From contig JALQBC010000014.1 of NCBI GenBank assembly GCA_023375675.1, positions 620,001 through 684,000 of the forward strand: 64,000 bases of DNA, given 5' to 3'. The position numbers and the translations under genes were made by a program. This DNA comes from Cytospora piceicola (taxonomy: Eukaryota; Ascomycota; Sordariomycetes; Diaporthales; Cytosporaceae). Numbering within the stretch: the first letter of the stretch is position 1; each line of letters begins with the position of its first letter. Positions 10,421 through 20,980 of this stretch are shown here, in pieces. The notes under the pieces are model-generated. The model saw only the letters and a program-made list of their open reading frames with translations. It was not told the origin of the DNA and did not search any database.

Positions 10421-10470
10421 CTTGAGTAGGATACTTGAGTAGGATACCTGAGTAGGATACCTGAGTAGGG
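10421..10470. repeat. 13-bp tandem repeat, about four copies
   Basis: The unit is close to CTTGAGTAGGATA, with later copies starting CCTGAG. Copies run 10421-10433, 10434-10446, 10447-10459 and a partial one from 10460. It directly follows a CCTAGGTAGCTA motif. Confidence 0.85.
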
Positions 10471-10982
10471 GGAGGAGGTAGGTATGTTTGTGTGATAGTG
10501 TGGTGTATTGGGAAAGATCGAATTGCAAGAGGTCTTTCCAAGGTTGTTGTTGGGTGTCAGGGAAGCCTGGGAAGGTACGGCCAATGCAAGCGGTTCAGAA
10601 CTATGGTTGGTGAAAGAGCGATCGGGGCTGCTGCTGCGGAGTCGATTGGGCGAGGTGACTTCTTCCAAGGTCAACTGGTCTCGGGGTATTGTGGCGGTGT
10701 TTTCGCTTCCAAGGTTGTTTTGGGGGAGGCGGGAGGGCGCCAAGGACGAGTCGTGTACTTGAGTATGTTTCTTAAACTTCTAACTTCTAACTTCTAACCT
10801 GGCAGTATACCTAGGTAGGTAGTTGCAGCAGTAGATACGGGCAAACACAGGCGTTTCTTTGTCTTGAGCAGAGGTCAAAAGAGAGGGGGAAGGGGAGAGG
10901 AGGAGTCTAGTCAGTTAGTTCGGGTCCGCTCCTCGGGACTCTGGATAAACGCCCTGGGTATTCTTGACGGAAGAAAAGAATT

Positions 10983-11028
10983 GGTCAATATCAGTCAATC
11001 GGTCAATCAGTCAATCAGTCAGTCAATC
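10983..11028. repeat. 8-bp tandem repeat (AGTCAATC-type)
   Basis: Five to six imperfect copies of AGTCAATC/GGTCAATC occur in tandem in non-coding DNA. Confidence 0.75.
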
Positions 11029-11309
11029 TACCTCCGTACTCCTCCTTTCCTTGCCTACTTTTTCAAGTAAGTATCTACGGATCACCCAAATCCGAATCAC
11101 AAACCGCAAGGTTGGTCACGTATGAGAAGTCTTGGCGAGCAGGTATTGGCGCCTTGGAATTAATCTTGCTTGGCCAGTCTGGGCACGAAGCGGTCGCGAG
11201 GTGATCAAATGTTGTTATTTGGTTATTTCTAGCCTGGGCAGCCTTGCACTGCGTGCGTATTCGTGCTATAGATGCTATAGATAGATACCTAGGTAGGCAG
11301 ATAGATAGA

Positions 11310-11327
11310 TACCTACTTAAGTAGGTA
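11310..11327. repeat. Perfect 18-bp palindrome TACCTACTTAAGTAGGTA
   Basis: The inverted repeat is followed by several GTAG repeats and preceded by GATA repeats and a CCTAGGTAGG motif. It is one of the intergenic palindromes found throughout the window. Confidence 0.8.
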
Positions 11328-11550
11328 GGTAGGTAGGTACATATAAGTAGATTGTCTGAGTGTGCACGTGGTGGCAATACCGACCTAGGCATATATGTAC
11401 CGCGTGTGCGAGGGTGACAGGACTTGGCTATGTATACTACCACGGTATAGGCCTCAAGTCTGTGTGCATTCCCGAGCGAGTGATGAGTGAGAAGGGAACT
11501 GGATCTCCATCCAACTCATTGGTGTTCCTGCCCTGATGACAGTCTCTCGC

Positions 11551-11578
11551 AGATGCAGATGCAGATGCAGATGCAGAT
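11551..11578. repeat. Hexanucleotide repeat (AGATGC)n
   Basis: Four full copies plus a partial one occur in non-coding DNA. Confidence 0.85.
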
Positions 11579-12438
11579 AGATGCACGAACGTCTACATAT
11601 TGATAGTACCGCATACAGATCCCGTACACTAGACAATTATAGGTACTCAAAGCTTCTAGAGCCTTAGCCAACATTGGAACGTCAACGCATGCTGTTTCAA
11701 TCCATTGAATGTTGAAGCGGGCGATAAAGTCTCAGTGGGGAGTGGAGCCGCCCTGACGTCGTCGTGAGTGCATGCACACATGTGGTTGGCACCGTTATTA
11801 GTCTGTTAGTCCAGTCTAGCCCCCTGCAGGCCCCCTAAGATTGTAGCACGCACCAGATCTTAACAGTTGATCTGCAGTTGTATCTAGTATACTACCTAGG
11901 TATCTACATCTATCAGGTATTGTTATATTAGTTGAACTACCTAGGTACACTAATGGACTAACCGCCCAGGTGGCTTCGAAACCTCTTATGGGGCTCATAG
12001 GTATCATCCTCATTGTAAGCACGGTCTGTCCTGGATTATTCCTCCCGTTAACCATACTGGCAGACTGGTAACCTTAACCGGAACCTTCTCCTATTTTGGC
12101 TTCTTCCAAGCAAATACAACATTGTTACCGAGTACTATACCATACTAGCACGTTGGACCAATGATCATCAATGCGTCTCGAATGCTCACCAAATGCCCGG
12201 TGACTTGCTACGAACTGTCGGTCAATCGAACGGGCTAGCTCATAGTCCATACCACAACACATGACCAAGTAACCCCTGGCAGGTGAGCACCAGGAACTAC
12301 CTAGGGACACACGCACGCGTGCCACGCAGTGCTCCCCGGAGCGTATTGTCCTTGTCGCCGATGCATATCTCCCTTTGCACAATATGTCCGTACTCGAAGC
12401 ATCGGGTCAAAGTCTCTGCTTGCTTGATCGAGGCTCTA

Positions 12439-15400
12439 CTATACCCTCCACGTCTCCATCCCAACGCCAACCACAACCACCTTCTTCCCCTCATCCAACG
12501 CCTCCAGATCACCACAGTCGGCTATGGCGCTATACCGATTAGCGACGAGTGTCGTCTTCTCCACGCCACCGTCTCCAAACGTCATCCTCCAAGTCTTGAT
12601 CCTCTGGTCGGTGCTAGAAGTGCACAGCTCGACCCCGTATGAGCTGCCATCTTGGCTGTCGACATCGACCCGGTTGATACAAAGCCCCGTGATGGCAGCG
12701 GCGTGCGCCCCGTTGGCGATCGACCTTGCCGCTGCCCTGAAGTGATCACCGGCCCATTCGATACGGACGTGTCCTATGGCATTGTCGTCACCGCCAGTGA
12801 CGACGACAAAAGAATACGGTTTGGTGGCTGTGGGCTGGCAAGCATCACGAGACGGGCGTATTGGCCTCATGTCGAGAGCCTTGATGCTACTCTGGTGAAG
12901 CCTGGACACCTCGACCATTGCATACTCGGTCGTCTTGTGGGGAGAGGCAGAAGGCGCCGTGGCTGTCATCTGCCAGACCGCGATATGTCCATCCGTCGCT
13001 GCTGTCAGGACGTGTGCTTCCCAACGTCCGTCTTCCACCGCCGCTATTCTCAGGTGACGGATCTGCATCAGAGAGGCCCCGGTGTAACGGCCCTCGGCAA
13101 GAAGCGTGAAGCCATCCGTCTTGGAATACCGATATGTCTTTAGAGTCGAGTTGGACGGTACCAGTGACAGGCACAGAACCTCCTCGGGCTCGCCACCTCT
13201 TTGCACTGTGTTTATGATCTCGACGTCGAAGCTCATGATCCTCAGGTCGCCACCCCGCGACTTGTCAGGATATATACCCTCGCACGCGACAGCAAGCCCC
13301 TCGTAATCCGACTCCTTGAACCGGGTAACCCGCCAGACAAAGAGTTCTTCGTTTCCGCTGCTGCTGACGAGGTAACTCTCCCCGGCCCATTTCAGGTTTT
13401 GGATGCCGGTGGTGTGCTTCTCAATGACAGCAAGGCAGCTGAGTGTCCCCTCCTTCCCGTACCGCCATATCCGTATAGCAGTGTCCTCGGCGCCAGTGGC
13501 CAGGTACTCGCCCCAGCTCGCAACGGCCTTGATCTCTCTGCCGTGGCCGCCGCTCTTGAGCGCCCTCTGGGACACGTGATCTTGCGAGTGGATACACGTC
13601 CGAGAGGCCTTTGTCCAGATGAAGGCGACCTTTTCCGGGTTTGCGTGATCGATTCGGTATGTGAAGGCGCGGTGTGCGCCGCCACACTCGACGCTGGCGA
13701 GTTCTTGCTGGCGCGTCTCGTTCCAGACGACAAAGTCCTTGCTGTGGAAGCCACAGAGTATGAGTTCCGGTTTTGCGCCGGGCGTAGTGGCTGTGCTGAA
13801 GAAGGCACTCTCGATCACCGGGCCGAAGGGTGGAACGGCCTCGTGGCGGAGGTGGGCGGAGATATCGGCCGTCGTTGATTGTACGATCTCGTAGATTCGG
13901 TAGCGACCGTCTTTAGAGGTGGTGAGGAAGTAAGGGGAGGGCGAACCCAGCTTCGGTGGGAGAGCGGTGATGCTGGATATGGCGTCTTTCGAGCCGGGGC
14001 GGTTGATGCGGACTACCTGCTGGAAACAGCCTTCTTCCGCATTCCATTTGTAAATCAAAAGTACGCCGATGCGAGAGCCAAAGATGAGATACTCCTGACA
14101 ACATCCCACGGTCTTTGCGACAAAACCCTTGTCCAGCTCGACGACGCTGTCATATGTGATCATGTCCACAGAGCCCGGCTCCAAGAGTACTATTCTCACT
14201 TGGGAGCTACCCATGGTTGTGACCGCAACAGGCACCGTTGAGAATTGAAGCTGTTCAGGATCCACGAACGCGAGCCCTTGAACACTTTCCACTGGTAGGC
14301 AGAAGATTTCTGCGATCTTCCTGCTCATCTTCAATATTGGGATAACCTTGTTGTGATGGTAAAGATAAAGCTGTCCACTGGGAGACCCAATGAGAGCGGT
14401 ATTGGCTCCAGCACTTCTAATTGTCTGGTATTTTTCCAGATCGACACGGATCGGTTCTGGTAATGGAACCTCTGTCCACTGTATCCCAGATCCAGCCAAG
14501 GAGCCATTAAACAACCGTCCTGATGCTGTTGTGGCAAGACAGAATTTCCCAGACAGGAGAGTGTACATGTGGAATGGCTCGCCGACTGCTTGTTGCCCAT
14601 TTTCAGCAGTTGGCATGCCTTTATCAGTTGCAAGTCTGCTCATAACATCCTCCCCAGACACCTCGGTGACGGGGGAGTGACCATGTTCGTTCATTATTAC
14701 CGCATTGCCTTCGGTGAGATGGACCTTGCCATCGCTGCCACCAGTGGCGATGAGAGTCTTATTCGGCGACGTCGAAGACATTGGCCAGAGCAGAGCGCTC
14801 GACCAGATATGCTTGCCACTGTGATTGTGAAACATTGTCTCGTGGGTGAGCGTAGCAGCCGGTACAGCCTCGCCAGACAGCCCGCCCAGGCCCAGGCGCC
14901 ATGTCTGGACGGTACCATCCTCGCCGAAGGAGTAGAGCGCCAAGCTCTCCGCCGTCCTCTCCGGGGACGCGTGCCGGGCGGTCTCGGGCGAGAACCGCAC
15001 GTTCCATATCCTCGAGCCGTGGCCCATGGCCACCGCCAGCGGCTTCGGCGGCCGGGGGCCCGCGGCGCCGTCGGGCCCCGCCGAGGCCGGGGCGTTCTCC
15101 CCGAACCCCGTCTCCCTCGCCTCGGTGAACCCCCGGGCCGCCAGCCCCTGCCGCCCCGCCCCCGCGCCGGAGATGTCCCAGACGCGCACGGTCCTGTCGT
15201 CGCTGCAGCTCGCCAGCAGCCTCGCCGCCCCCCCCGTCCCGGGGCGGGCCGCGAGCTCCGGGGAGATGTCGACGCCGAAGATGCTCCCCTCGTGGCCCGT
15301 CAGGACGAACAGGACCTCGACCTCCCCCTCCCCCTCCTCCCCCCCGCCGTCATCGCCGACGCGGCACCGCCACACGACGATCTCCCCAAACGCCGTCCCC

Positions 15401-15993
15401 GCCGCGACGAGGACCTCGTCCGCCCCGGTCCACCGGACCTGCGCCGCGTACAGGGTCGGCCTGGACGGCGGCGACCGCAGCCTCCCCAGGCGCGGGGCCC
15501 GCCGCCCTCCTCCCCGCGCCGCCGCCGCCGCCGCGGGGCCGCCAGGGAGGTGCAGGGGGATGACCTCGTTGTGCGCCGTCACCACGGCGGCCAGGCCGGG
15601 CCGGCCGGGCGAGACGGCGCCGTGGTAGATCCAGTCCGGGGCCTGGACGGCCGGCAGCGGCGGCAGGGGCAGGGGCAGGGGCAGGCCGGCCCCCCCGCCG
15701 GCGATGAGGTCCTCGACGCGCGCGCGCGGGAGGGCCGTCGCGAGCGCGCCTCCCCATATGAGGACGTCCGAGGCGCCGAGGGATATGCCGTGGATGGGCT
15801 GGGCGGCGAAGACGCGGACCGAGGCGCAGAGGCGCTGGGTCTCGGCGTCGTAGATCTTCAGGTGGGTGTCCTCGCCCGAGAGGACGTAGAGGGGGCCATC
15901 GGGGGAGGAAGACGAGGGCCTGAAGAATTCTAGGGCGGTGATGGGGCAGTGGACGTGTTCCCGTTGTAGACGGGGTGATACATGGTGGTTCAT
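12439..15993 (-). CDS. WD40-repeat protein, WDR6 / Trm734 (Rtt10) family
   Basis: Proteins of this family partner the Trm7/FTSJ1 methyltransferase for 2'-O-methylation of the tRNA wobble nucleotide and act in the cytoplasm. The first in-frame ATG, at 15993, gives 1184 residues with no intron; upstream the frame has only a TTG. The start MNHHVSPRLQREHVHCPITA leads into repeated WD40 blades such as LASCSDDRTVRVWDISG, MGHGSRIWNVRFSPETARH, LATGAEDTAIRIWRYG and LVSSSGNEELFVWRV. A KSGGHGREIKAVASWGEY motif is typical of WDR6/Rtt10, and the length fits (human WDR6 is about 1120, yeast Trm734 about 1010). The first 300-350 codons are extremely GC-rich, with almost only G or C at third positions and Ala/Gly/Pro-rich inserts, while the rest is ordinary. 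The open frames on the opposite strand there are a by-product. Assignment rests on blade pattern, length and remembered motifs, and should be confirmed by a profile search. Confidence 0.8.
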   Translation of the reverse strand: MNHHVSPRLQREHVHCPITALEFFRPSSSSPDGPLYVLSGEDTHLKIYDAETQRLCASVRVFAAQPIHGISLGASDVLIWGGALATALPRARVEDLIAGGGAGLPLPLPLPPLPAVQAPDWIYHGAVSPGRPGLAAVVTAHNEVIPLHLPGGPAAAAAARGGGRRAPRLGRLRSPPSRPTLYAAQVRWTGADEVLVAAGTAFGEIVVWRCRVGDDGGGEEGEGEVEVLFVLTGHEGSIFGVDISPELAARPGTGGAARLLASCSDDRTVRVWDISGAGAGRQGLAARGFTEARETGFGENAPASAGPDGAAGPRPPKPLAVAMGHGSRIWNVRFSPETARHASPERTAESLALYSFGEDGTVQTWRLGLGGLSGEAVPAATLTHETMFHNHSGKHIWSSALLWPMSSTSPNKTLIATGGSDGKVHLTEGNAVIMNEHGHSPVTEVSGEDVMSRLATDKGMPTAENGQQAVGEPFHMYTLLSGKFCLATTASGRLFNGSLAGSGIQWTEVPLPEPIRVDLEKYQTIRSAGANTALIGSPSGQLYLYHHNKVIPILKMSRKIAEIFCLPVESVQGLAFVDPEQLQFSTVPVAVTTMGSSQVRIVLLEPGSVDMITYDSVVELDKGFVAKTVGCCQEYLIFGSRIGVLLIYKWNAEEGCFQQVVRINRPGSKDAISSITALPPKLGSPSPYFLTTSKDGRYRIYEIVQSTTADISAHLRHEAVPPFGPVIESAFFSTATTPGAKPELILCGFHSKDFVVWNETRQQELASVECGGAHRAFTYRIDHANPEKVAFIWTKASRTCIHSQDHVSQRALKSGGHGREIKAVASWGEYLATGAEDTAIRIWRYGKEGTLSCLAVIEKHTTGIQNLKWAGESYLVSSSGNEELFVWRVTRFKESDYEGLAVACEGIYPDKSRGGDLRIMSFDVEIINTVQRGGEPEEVLCLSLVPSNSTLKTYRYSKTDGFTLLAEGRYTGASLMQIRHLRIAAVEDGRWEAHVLTAATDGHIAVWQMTATAPSASPHKTTEYAMVEVSRLHQSSIKALDMRPIRPSRDACQPTATKPYSFVVVTGGDDNAIGHVRIEWAGDHFRAAARSIANGAHAAAITGLCINRVDVDSQDGSSYGVELCTSSTDQRIKTWRMTFGDGGVEKTTLVANRYSAIADCGDLEALDEGKKVVVVGVGMETWRV

Positions 15994-16662
15994 GACGGTG
16001 TGGTGGTGGTGACTGAGGGTTGAAAATTGCAGGTCGTGAGTCAAAATTTTGGGAGGTTTGGGCTTTTTCTTGGGCTGCTGAGTGACTACAGACTAAGGAA
16101 CTACGAAATGTACAAGAGAATCTCCAGACTGGATTTTACCGTGATTTTTGCTTTAGATCATGATTATTATTTACAGTTTATCTGGAATATATCCTCGTTG
16201 TAGCTTCACGCGTCATTTCAAGCCTTGACATCTTTTTGGACCGTACGCCGTCGGCAAGCATCAACCGCAACCATTGAACGGTTCGACGGCGACTACATTC
16301 TTGATTCAGCTTTAACGAACATCAAAGCGGCATATACATTCACCAAAAGTCTGGGCACACAGTGTTTATTTTGATAATCCATGCCATTTAATAATCCCAA
16401 AGCTTTGGTGGGTATCATGTCCTGTAGTACTAATAGTCTACCTGAGCCATGTCGCAATAATCCTCCTCCCAAGACACTCGTAAGAGTCCAAATGTACTCT
16501 TCCACCTAGGACCCAGAACGCCATACAACATGCAAGGAAAGACCGAACCAATCAAAAAAGAGCAACGCGTCGTTTTGTTCGTCAACAACAAACAAACAGT
16601 ATTGGCACAGGTTGACCCAGCAGGGTCAGAGTCGTCAATCATGATAGAGTAGTGGGCGCCGT
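15994..16662. other. Intergenic: WDR6-like promoter and SUR7 3' end
   Basis: The 670 bp between two minus-strand genes hold the promoter of the WDR6-like gene on the left and the 3'-untranslated region of the SUR7-like gene on the right. It is AT-richer than its neighbours. I see no further gene. Confidence 0.5.
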
Positions 16663-17832
16663 TTAGGCGCGGTGAGAGTAAGGCTCGTAAGCCATCTCGG
16701 GGTTCCTTCCAGTACGCGTGTTGCCGAGAGCCGCACCCTGACCGAATCCACTGCCACCGTAGGCTCCGGAGGGAGCACTGTAGTCCCCGTTGACGCCGTA
16801 GTCTCCGTGACCGGCATAGGCACCGTTACCGGGGTAGGCACCACTGCCACCGTAGGCAGTGTGGTGGGGTTCTGCCAGTGGCGCGTAGGCACCGGACATG
16901 GGCGCCTTCTCGGCATCGAGGAGGTTCCTCTTGCGTCCGAAGCCGGAAGACTTGCCACGAGAGCGGCTGTGGTCAGGCGCGCAGCAGCAGATGGTAAACA
17001 TCCAGAAGAAGCCGGCGGCGATGGCGAACGCCGCACCGATCCATACGGTAGACAGGAAGCGCGTGTTGATCTTGCCCGTGACGCCGTACTCCTTGGCGGT
17101 GCCCTCGACAGCGCCGATGACCACGGCAGATGTGGCTGTTGCGAGAGCCGCCGCGGCGCAGACGGCTACAGCGGCGAAGGCCGCGATGATGAAGGTGCAG
17201 CAAGAGAATGCGCGAGAGCAGTTGGCGAAGATGCCAAAGAGCAGCGAGACGGCCAGTGCGGCGTAGGCGATGAGGAAGACGATCTCAGTCCAGCGCGAGA
17301 CAGTGCCGAAGGTGCTCATGGCGTCCTTGATGCTGTCGGGCAGGGTGACGTTCTCGCCACTGGCGGAGGCGACCGTGTTCAGCTCAGTCTCGAAGGACTT
17401 GGATGTGTTGGCGGCCCAGTTGTACTGTGACTTCTTGCACACCTTGCCGCCGCCGGTGGAGGCGGTCTGGCAGTAGTTCCACAGGTTGACGTAGTAAATA
17501 TCGGACAGGCCAAGGTCGCTACCGGTGATGTTTGTTCCAGAGACAGCACTGGCCACAGCAGACTCGGCAGAGGCACTGGCAGCAGCAGCAGAATCGCCAG
17601 TGGTAGGTGTAGCAGTATCACTGCCCCAAGCCTCACGCTCGACGATGCTTCGGCTGGCCAACAAATCCGTGATAGACGAGGCGCTGACAGTGAAGTCGGT
17701 CGTGTTAACCATGAACATGTAGAGACTCTTGTCTGACACTCCGGCCAGACCAGCAACCAGCATAGCAATCAAACTGGCCACTGTCAAGATGAATGGCAGC
17801 GCCACGCACACCACTCTCCCAAAGTTAGCCAT
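16663..17832 (-). CDS. SUR7: SUR7/PalI-family four-span plasma-membrane protein
   Basis: Sur7-type proteins sit in the static plasma-membrane domains organised by eisosomes and support wall integrity, while PalI relatives act in ambient-pH signalling. The 389-residue frame starts at an ATG and has no intron. Four hydrophobic spans are visible at about 8-30, 183-203, 210-241 and 263-284. The first extracellular loop (31-182) carries the family's NLWNYCQ region with a second cysteine ten residues on (VCKKSQYNWA), plus NTT, NIT, NTS and NVT glycosylation sequons. A CCC cluster after span 4 could be palmitoylated. The cytosolic tail is Gly/Tyr-rich with repeated GAY units (GGSGAYPGNGAYAGHGDYG). 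The divergent partner of the family cannot be told exactly: Sur7-like is favoured over PalI by length and loop. PIL1, the eisosome scaffold gene, lies at the left edge. Confidence 0.85.
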   Translation of the reverse strand: MANFGRVVCVALPFILTVASLIAMLVAGLAGVSDKSLYMFMVNTTDFTVSASSITDLLASRSIVEREAWGSDTATPTTGDSAAAASASAESAVASAVSGTNITGSDLGLSDIYYVNLWNYCQTASTGGGKVCKKSQYNWAANTSKSFETELNTVASASGENVTLPDSIKDAMSTFGTVSRWTEIVFLIAYAALAVSLLFGIFANCSRAFSCCTFIIAAFAAVAVCAAAALATATSAVVIGAVEGTAKEYGVTGKINTRFLSTVWIGAAFAIAAGFFWMFTICCCAPDHSRSRGKSSGFGRKRNLLDAEKAPMSGAYAPLAEPHHTAYGGSGAYPGNGAYAGHGDYGVNGDYSAPSGAYGGSGFGQGAALGNTRTGRNPEMAYEPYSHRA

Positions 17833-18810
17833 CTTGGTCGTCTGTCGTGTCGTGTCGTGTCGGTTCGGTGGTGTATTTCTTGGTTATCTGTTCGATGTAT
17901 GTGGTTGGTGACAACAGGACGCGTAAGATCAAGTCGCCCGTAATCGGTCCGCAAGATATGATTTTTGGTGGATTGTTTGGTGATTTGACGATGTATGTGA
18001 TGCTAAGAAGACACCAACGAGAGAAAATACCAAACGTTTGGATTGGAGGTAGGACAGTCGAGAGCGAGGGAATGGGAGAGAAACCAGAAGATAGAGTAAA
18101 GGCTCAGAAGAAGTGGTGAAGGGGACAAGTGATGCAGATAAATACAGGCTGATCAGTCAAGAAACCTGGGCAGTGTTGTTAATGTTGGCTGGGGCCACAG
18201 GGATTGTGTACCTACGGTACTCCAATACGCAGTAAATGGTGGGCTGAGCAACGGCCCTCCTCATGTGCCAACGTCACCCTTTCCAGGTACAGGCCTACAC
18301 TGGCCACCGAACCCTGTAATCTCCACTTTTCCTCAGCTTTACTTGTGGCCGCACCAAGAAAGATTTGCTGCCCAGCCGAAGATCACTCGTCAATTCTCGT
18401 GGCGCAGTTTAAAAAAAAAAAGGGAACGGCCGCTGTTGTCGACGACGGGTGCGGCTGGCGGGCTAGGCTGCTAAGTTATCTGCCTGTCGATTCCTTCAGC
18501 AACGGGTCCCCCTGCCCGTCTGCCCGTCTGGCCCATTGATGAGTTGTCTGCTTCCTTCGAGACCCTCCGGACCGACTGTTGGTTAAAGTTTCAACCACTT
18601 ACCCAGTTCCCTCCACACCTTGACTGCTTGACTGCTTGATAGCTGATGCTTGGCTCTCAGGGTCCCATGCAAGGCTCGGGATGCTACTGCTGCAGGGCCT
18701 TGCACACGTTCTTGTGGGGGGCTGACATCTCAGAACTGGGTCAATTAGAGAGCGGCCGCTTCACCAGACCAAATAATCACTCCAGGTCGAGACGGGCCTG
18801 GGCTACCTAC

Positions 18811-18822
18811 CTAGGTACCTAG
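18811..18822. repeat. Palindrome CTAGGTACCTAG
   Basis: A perfect 12-bp inverted repeat within GCTACCTACCTAGGTACCTA, a member of the dispersed CCTAGGTA motif family. A short CATA repeat follows about 30 bp later. Confidence 0.8.
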
Positions 18823-20556
18823 ATGGTATCCTGAATGCCTAGGAACATACGTACATACATACATATCTAGGTATTCAAGAACCTTGAAACCTTACCTTGA
18901 AGCCAACAGCCCCAGTCGTGTCGTCTCGGCATGATTCCTTCATCACCTAACCAGAGGACTGCCCGCACGTAAGAGCACCGTTGGTCAGCCTCCTGGCTGC
19001 AGTTGGCTGCAAGACGCACTGCTCAAGCATCCCCAATGAGGTTGGTGCTCCAGTCTGTTGGGACAAAGTCCTCTGGAGCCATGCACAATGACCATCAAGT
19101 GAACGACAGCAGAGCACACAGCAAACACAGACACTCGCGTGCCCCACAAGCGGGTTGAAGAAACGCGAGCCACGAGGCTGACGAGGCAGGACGACGCGGC
19201 AAATAGGTATTACCTCACCGAATCCTTGCCCGAGGACACGACGCTGCCGGCATCTTTCTTCCGTCGGTAAAGTCTCTTTGTTCAAAGCCACAGCCACAAA
19301 ACTCCTGGTCTTTGCCAAAGTCCCTTTCTTTTTCCTCCTCTCGGAAACATCTCTGATCTGTTGGACCCAAGGTCCTGTCCGGCACAAAGGAAGTTGCGGA
19401 GGAATGCACTGGAGGCAGCTGCCTTGTCGATCGACAGGGAGTTTCTCCAGACTTTCCAAGGGGCCTCCACAAAACCTGTTGAGAAATACGAGCTTCTCCG
19501 TCAGATCGCCATCTTCAAACGCTCAACTTTCCACCAGCATTAATTGTCCGACTGTATAAGTATTTCAGGGTCCAAGAAAGTCTAGACAAATTCAACTTCG
19601 TGGAGATGGGCCCCTCGCCAGGAATCCACGCAATGCCCACCAGCCACACTGAATATCACCCCGCGACACGGGAGAGCGGTGATTCCTACTCGCTCGATGT
19701 CTTAACGAAGCACGAAGTACCGGTACTACCACCTCTACAACCTAACAGTCTCCCACATAACCTTCTACTTATACAATATTATTCAAGGTTAGGGATTCAT
19801 AGTTCTAGGATAGAAAAGAGAGCAAAAGGTATTGAATTGCGATCGGTCGTACGGCGCACGAAATGGCCCGTGCTACACAGGGAGTAAGTGATGGGAGTAA
19901 CAGAGTACAGAGTAACAATCGCCGCTCTCGTCTGTCTCGCGGGGCGTACTTAGTAGCCTTTAGCTTGTGGGGCCTCCTGGGACTATTCTAAATATAGCAA
20001 ACCCCGGTCTTGGCTCGGGCTTAGGAGGCGGTGGGAGGCTATGAAGCTTCGATATATCATGCTTCCGAGATCCTTAGAAGCATGGCCCGTTTGTCTCGGC
20101 CACCCGACCAGCCTAGAGAACAAACGACACATCGGCCTGATACCGGCCGCCCACTGCTTCGGGCCTCCTTTGACGGGGCAACCAAGCCTCGCCCGTGCTC
20201 CGGACAAAACACTCAAGATACATATGCCCCCACCCTGGCCATGTTTCCAACCCCGGGACGGGTTGCTCTGCTTTTAGATCTGTCTGTTTCGAACAAGATC
20301 TCGAAATCGAGATAGTTTACACTCCAATAAACTCACCTTCAAGCCATCTAGCGGCTCATACCCAGACCAGCATATCTCCATGCAAGGACACCAACAGGAA
20401 TCCAGCATGTATCACGTCCGACACAATGAGCTTGGGATGGGAATACTGTTCTTGACAACGAACTGAGCAAACGCTGTTATGTGTTGGTTCACATCTTGCT
20501 TAGCTTCTATTGGAGACAACCTTCCTTGGCCCAATAATCGCCCGTATTTAGCGTAC

Positions 20557-20576
20557 CTACCTAGGTACCTAGGTAG
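20557..20576. repeat. Perfect 20-bp palindrome of the CCTAGGTA family
   Basis: CTACCTAGGTACCTAGGTAG is its own reverse complement. It lies about 400 bp upstream of MDM12, and another GGTAGGTAGG motif follows within 30 bp. Confidence 0.85.
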
Positions 20577-20980
20577 CTATCACAGTAATCACGGTAGGTA
20601 GGTAACTTGACAATAGAAAGGAACGGGGTGACACTTTTCACGGTCAGGGTTCGGGTTATATTCACATCAGTAGTGTGCCAAACTTCAACTCACGCAAGTC
20701 TTTGGCATCGAATCATGATGGATTACATTCTTGGATTCTGGTGTTTGACAAGCGTGACGGAAGTAATAGAATCAAGGAAATCTGAAGACTGGAGACCAGA
20801 TGAATTGGACCAAGTCTTGTTCGAGCAGTGACGCAAATTCTTCAGTAGCCGTATCAGACCCTCTCACTCCCTGGAAAGACAGTATTTGAACACCTCCAAC
20901 AGCGACGAGGTCACCTACTCAACTCCCCTTCCCTCTGCCGGCCACTATCACATACTTACTTGAAACTCTTGCAAGCTCCC

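Larger units (their letters stand above)
9610..12438. other. Long gene-free interval between PPZ1 and the WDR6-like gene
   Basis: This 2.8 kb region holds the PPZ1 promoter on its left and the 3' end of the WDR6-like gene on its right. It is rich in simple repeats (listed separately) and in CCTAGGTA motifs near 10408, 10810, 11287, 11895 and 11940. No ORF has a recognisable product, and most begin without ATG or are low-complexity. Confidence 0.5.
17833..20980. other. 3.1 kb gene-free divergent interval, SUR7 / MDM12
   Basis: This is the largest gap in the window. The flanking genes diverge, so both promoters are here. No ORF looks like a gene: the longest, 18947-19459 (-), has no recognisable domain. 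It contains an A-run near 18411-18421, CATA repeats near 18850-18865, and CCTAGGTA palindromes at 18811-18822 and 20557-20576. Confidence 0.5.

Noticed and set aside
14569..15933. 454-codon ORF on the plus strand opposite the WDR6-like gene
   Set aside because: It starts mid-gene, is Arg/Pro/Gly/Ala-rich low complexity, and is the expected mirror of extreme GC3 on the other strand.
18947..19459. 170-codon minus-strand ORF in the SUR7/MDM12 gap
   Set aside because: Composition is irregular, no domain is recognised, there is no splice context, and other frames are equally open.
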